From an uncultured Lachnospiraceae bacterium (GTDB lineage: Bacteria > Bacillota_A > Clostridia > Lachnospirales > Lachnospiraceae), in the NCBI GenBank assembly GCA_910585855.1, contig CAJUGZ010000070.1, positions 1-15,685 on the forward strand: a stretch of DNA of 15,685 nt, read 5' to 3'. Within the stretch, counting starts at the first letter, position 1, and every line of letters starts with the position of its first letter. A program made the translations under genes and the position numbers. Shown in pieces: positions 13,100 through 15,685 of the stretch. The notes below the pieces were generated by a model that made no database searches, was not told the origin of the DNA, and saw only the letters and a list, made by a program, of their open reading frames with translations.

Positions 13100-14279
13100 C
13101 TTCCCTCTTTCTTTCTATATATTTATTAAAAGCAGCAAATGCTGAAGGAATCGCAATTTCAGCCCGTACTCGATCAACCGAAACCCACTCCAATCCGTGT
13201 TCTATCCTCTTTATCTGAAACACTGCACGTTCTGCAACCATATCAGCCCGCCGAATATCCTGCTTCACATCATCCGCTTCCTCCACCAAATACCCTTTCA
13301 TATGCCATTCCACATGAGAAAAAATATGCTTCGCTTCTTCTATCGGCAAAATCGACTGTATTTTAATACCCCATCCCCCTAAAACCTCCAAAGCCGCCTT
13401 TTCATCCAATTTTCCAGAAATATTAGGAAACTCATACATTCCGGCAAGCAGTCCGCTGTCCGCTCTCCTATGAAGCACTACCTCATCCGATATAAAATCT
13501 TTCTTCCGAATCACAAACACCGTCAGTTCCTCTATCCGCCGTGCCTTTTTCTTACTCTTAACTGGAAGTTCCATCACTGTCTGATGCTCTAAAGCAAGAC
13601 AATAACTGCAAATCGGACATTCCCTGCATTTTGGCTCTCCATTTGGCAGACAAACCACAGCCCCAATTTCCATCATAGCCTGATTAAAAGCACCTGCATC
13701 TGATTTTGGCATATGCACCTTTAAAAGTTCCTCCGTCTGCCTCTTTACAGAAGCCTTTCCAATATCCTCATAGTTTTCCGTAAGCCGAGCCATTACCCGA
13801 AGAACATTTCCATCCACAGCCGGAACAGGAATCCGATAAGCAATCGAAGCAATCGCTCCCGCCGTATAAGATCCAATCCCCGGAAGCTGAAGCAAAGTCT
13901 GATAATCCGCCGGAAGCTCTCCCTGATAAAGTTCCATTACCATTTTAGCTGCCTTCTGCAAATTTCGTACCCGATTATAATATCCAAGCCCTTCCCACAA
14001 CTTTAAAAGCAACTCTTCTTCACACTCTGCCAAAGCATGGATATCCGGCAAAGCACGAATAAATCTCAAAAAATAGGGTTTTACTGCTTCCACTCGTGTC
14101 TGCTGCAGCATAATCTCCGATACCCAAACATAGTAAGGTTTTGGCTCTGTCCGCCATGGAAGAATCCTTGCCTTTCTTTGAAACCATTCCAGCAAAAACG
14201 GAGTCATTCGTTCCACCCGTTCTCCCGGATTTATTATCAAAACCTCTTCATTCTCTTGAATCACTTTCTCTGTATCCAT
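13089..14279 (-). CDS. mutY: A/G-specific adenine DNA glycosylase
   Basis: MutY removes adenine mispaired with 8-oxoguanine. The 396-residue protein has the catalytic Glu in SEIMLQQT (E55), a helix-hairpin-helix with LPGIGSYTAGAI (132-143), the catalytic Asp in VPAVDGNVLRV (D156), and a 4Fe-4S cluster set C210, C218, C221, C227, with first spacing of seven rather than six residues, as is common in Clostridia. C-terminal ~245-380 is a Nudix-like 8-oxoG recognition domain. AAAGGAAACAG precedes the ATG. It has about 20 extra N-terminal residues compared with many homologues. It leads the mutY-araC-galE-yqeY cluster. Confidence 0.95.
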   Translation of the reverse strand: MDTEKVIQENEEVLIINPGERVERMTPFLLEWFQRKARILPWRTEPKPYYVWVSEIMLQQTRVEAVKPYFLRFIRALPDIHALAECEEELLLKLWEGLGYYNRVRNLQKAAKMVMELYQGELPADYQTLLQLPGIGSYTAGAIASIAYRIPVPAVDGNVLRVMARLTENYEDIGKASVKRQTEELLKVHMPKSDAGAFNQAMMEIGAVVCLPNGEPKCRECPICSYCLALEHQTVMELPVKSKKKARRIEELTVFVIRKKDFISDEVVLHRRADSGLLAGMYEFPNISGKLDEKAALEVLGGWGIKIQSILPIEEAKHIFSHVEWHMKGYLVEEADDVKQDIRRADMVAERAVFQIKRIEHGLEWVSVDRVRAEIAIPSAFAAFNKYIERKREDEC

Positions 14280-14397
14280 CTGTTTCCTTTCGTTTTTTAT
14301 TGCTTATGCCTCTTAATTCGTTTTTTTACTTTTATTTTGTCTTGCAAGGGGGATGTCAGAATCAAAAATTTTCTTATTTCGGATACCAGATCTTATA

Positions 14398-14781
14398 CTA
14401 CAAATCAGACATCCGATATATATATTCTTCTTTATTTTTTGTCAATCTTATCAGCCATTCTGTATTTGGATAGTATTCTAGAAAATTTTTAATAAGAATA
14501 CCTTGCGCCAAAAGAGCATCTGGTTCATTTAAACTATTAAGATCATAATCAAATACAAATACTTCCATTCCTTCACATAATTCAATATCATTTCCTTCGG
14601 AATCACTTACTATATCTGCCTGTGAAAACAAATATATCGGATCTCTGGTATTCTCATCCTCTGCACAATATTCGTTAAAATCCAACCAGATTCTAGCCCT
14701 ATCTAATGGTATCATTGCTCTGCATTTATCCTGTTTGGTTCTTAATTTTCCTTTATAAAAATAAGGATAAACCTGTGCCAT
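14398..14781 (-). CDS. Hypothetical protein downstream of luxS
   Basis: This 127-residue protein begins MAQVYPYFYKGKLRTKQDKC after AAAGGATTATAA, a good ribosome binding site, and lies 49 bases after the luxS stop, so cotranscription is possible. It is acidic and has no signal peptide or membrane segment. The middle has GNDIELCEGMEVFVFDYD, and the end NTEWLIRLTKNKEEYIYRMSDL. I do not recognise the family. A role as an immunity-type or other small cytoplasmic protein is possible but unsupported. No terminator was seen after it. Confidence 0.7.
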   Translation of the reverse strand: MAQVYPYFYKGKLRTKQDKCRAMIPLDRARIWLDFNEYCAEDENTRDPIYLFSQADIVSDSEGNDIELCEGMEVFVFDYDLNSLNEPDALLAQGILIKNFLEYYPNTEWLIRLTKNKEEYIYRMSDL

Positions 14782-14830
14782 TTATAATCCTTTCTTTAAT
14801 TACCAACCCTCAAAAGGTCTGCTCTCTTCC

Positions 14831-15310
14831 TTATTGAGGATAACACATTCGCTCTTCTATATTCCCCTCTAATACTTGACAAACATAATTCTTTGCATAA
14901 TACTTTGCCATTGAAAGATTCATATCCAAATAATTTCCACAGTCCCGAGCCGAAGCACCTGGAATTTCTCCTTCAAAATCCATTACAAACTGAAACATCC
15001 GTCCAAGCAAATCTAATATATCCCGTGATTCTAAATCCCCTGCAAGTATCAAATAAAATCCTGTCCGACACCCCATAGGTCCAAAATAAATCACCCTCTC
15101 CTTCCACTCTGCATCATTTCGCAAAAAAGTAGCGCCAAGATGTTCCAAAGCATGAATTGCCGCTGTATCCATAACAGGTTCTTTATTTGGTCTAGTCATC
15201 CGCAAATCAAATGTAGTCAAAACTTCCTTTCCAACATAATCTTTTCTAGAAACATAAATTCCGGGCAATAAATCCAGATGATTTACTGTAAAACTAGCAA
15301 TTTTCTCCAT
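14831..15310 (-). CDS. luxS: S-ribosylhomocysteine lyase, autoinducer-2 synthase
   Basis: LuxS cleaves S-ribosylhomocysteine to homocysteine and the AI-2 precursor DPD, in the activated methyl cycle. The 159-residue length is typical. The metal-binding HALEH motif is at residues 53-57 with the third ligand C124 in ARDCGNY; PMGCRTGFY supplies catalytic C81, and E56 is the general base. AAAGGA precedes the ATG, and a good promoter lies at 15361-15389. The gene gives the window a second signalling route in addition to the peptide system, but the AI-2 may simply reflect metabolic detoxification. Confidence 0.97.
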   Translation of the reverse strand: MEKIASFTVNHLDLLPGIYVSRKDYVGKEVLTTFDLRMTRPNKEPVMDTAAIHALEHLGATFLRNDAEWKERVIYFGPMGCRTGFYLILAGDLESRDILDLLGRMFQFVMDFEGEIPGASARDCGNYLDMNLSMAKYYAKNYVCQVLEGNIEERMCYPQ

Positions 15311-15360
15311 TTTTATTAATCCTTTCTTCCATCAATGTTGTTATCACTACATATAATTCA

Positions 15361-15389
15361 ATTATACATTTCCTCTTTTTATTATGCAA
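15361..15389 (-). promoter_or_regulatory. luxS promoter
   Basis: On the minus strand TTGCAT (15389-15384), a 17-base spacer and TATAAT (15366-15361) form a near-consensus sigma-A promoter about 51 bases upstream of the luxS ATG. Confidence 0.75.
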
Positions 15390-15447
15390 TAAGATCTTAT
15401 AAGCAACTTTAATTAAGCTTTTGGATATGGGATGCTGCCGGAAAGGA

Positions 15448-15683
15448 TTGGCTTTCACCGGACGCCAGAGGCGGTTTGCTCCTGTCCTTTGCCTGCTCCG
15501 CTCCAAACGGTAAGAAAGTCTATGGCTTCTGATTTCGGTGCATCCAACCAGACGAACCGGAGCGCAATTCGCCCTCATAACAACCAAAACAAAACAGGTG
15601 TAAGGAAGGATTTTACCGTCCATAAAACACCCTCTTCCCTATCCTCCGGGCTAAACACGCCCCTTTTTTTGCATACCCTGCAT
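15448..15683 (-). repeat. Dispersed intergenic repeat, copy B
   Basis: This is the inverted partner of bases 4-239, about 90% identical. Conserved blocks flank a diverged middle. An AGA-looped mini-hairpin has arms CGCC/GGCG here and CGCC/GGTG in copy A, so pairing is kept by a G-T wobble, a hint that structure may matter. A long open frame running from the repeat into the luxS promoter region was judged not to be a gene. The two copies in opposite orientation bracket about 15.2 kb. Confidence 0.85.
15648..15670 (+). terminator. Possible terminator hairpin within repeat copy B
   Basis: GGGC, loop TAAACAC, GCCC, C and seven T lie on the plus strand, identical to the hairpin of copy A. The stem is 4 bp only. 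It could define the 3' end of an RNA made from the repeat, or end transcription entering from the left. Confidence 0.4.
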
Positions 15684-15685
15684 AG

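Noticed and set aside
14037..14492. 151-codon plus-strand frame across the mutY 5' end
   Set aside because: It is antisense to the conserved MutY N-terminus and to the hypothetical gene, with biased composition.
15294..15623. 109-codon minus-strand frame from repeat copy B into the luxS start
   Set aside because: It covers the repeat, the luxS promoter and the luxS ribosome binding site, and it overlaps luxS in another frame. The shared part matches the incidental frame of copy A.

Overview
The window looks like a low-GC Gram-positive gut anaerobe, most likely a Lachnospiraceae relative (Blautia, Roseburia, Dorea or similar). The signs are strong AAGGAGG-type ribosome binding sites, AT-rich intergenes, a clostridial-style MutY iron-sulfur motif, an Rpn-type nuclease with a GIEQ repeat tail, and a dispersed intergenic repeat at both ends. 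Genus is inference; no rRNA is present. No tRNA, rRNA, CRISPR array or intact insertion sequence was seen. Nearly all genes are on the minus strand.

Region 1 (1-250) is one copy of a ~236 bp repeat whose inverted partner lies at 15448-15683. Region 2 (251-7813) is the most interesting part: a candidate ribosomally made, radical-SAM-modified peptide (RiPP) locus coupled to a peptide quorum-sensing switch. In minus-strand order it holds a 29-residue precursor (5126-5215, C-terminus DYCTERC), a radical SAM/SPASM maturase with an N-terminal PqqD-like recognition domain (3574-4875), and two ABC exporter subunits (1884-3572 and 251-1897). Divergent to these is a 51-residue secreted propeptide (5583-5738). 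It is convergent, with a 4-base overlap, with a 615-residue regulator that has two XRE-type helix-turn-helix domains and helical TPR-like repeats (5735-7582). Between the precursor and the propeptide lies a perfect 27-bp inverted repeat with a 16-base spacer. Each arm holds a -35-like TAGACT, and a -10-like hexamer lies 14-15 bases beyond each arm, so the repeat looks like a symmetric divergent promoter and operator. The working model (inference) is that the propeptide is exported, trimmed and re-imported, then activates the regulator, which switches on both the propeptide and the RiPP operon.

Region 3 (7596-10385) is accessory: a frameshifted small gene just upstream of the regulator, a membrane-anchored extracellular beta-rich protein, a large hairpin element (9076-9209), and an Rpn-family PD-(D/E)XK nuclease. 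The upstream 50 bases of the broken gene and of the rpn gene are about 86% alike.

Region 4 (10493-14279) is an ordinary housekeeping cluster read as mutY, an AraC-family regulator, galE and a GatB/YqeY protein, ending in a strong terminator. Region 5 (14398-15389) is luxS with a good sigma-A-type promoter and a downstream hypothetical gene. The second inverted repeat copy closes the window.
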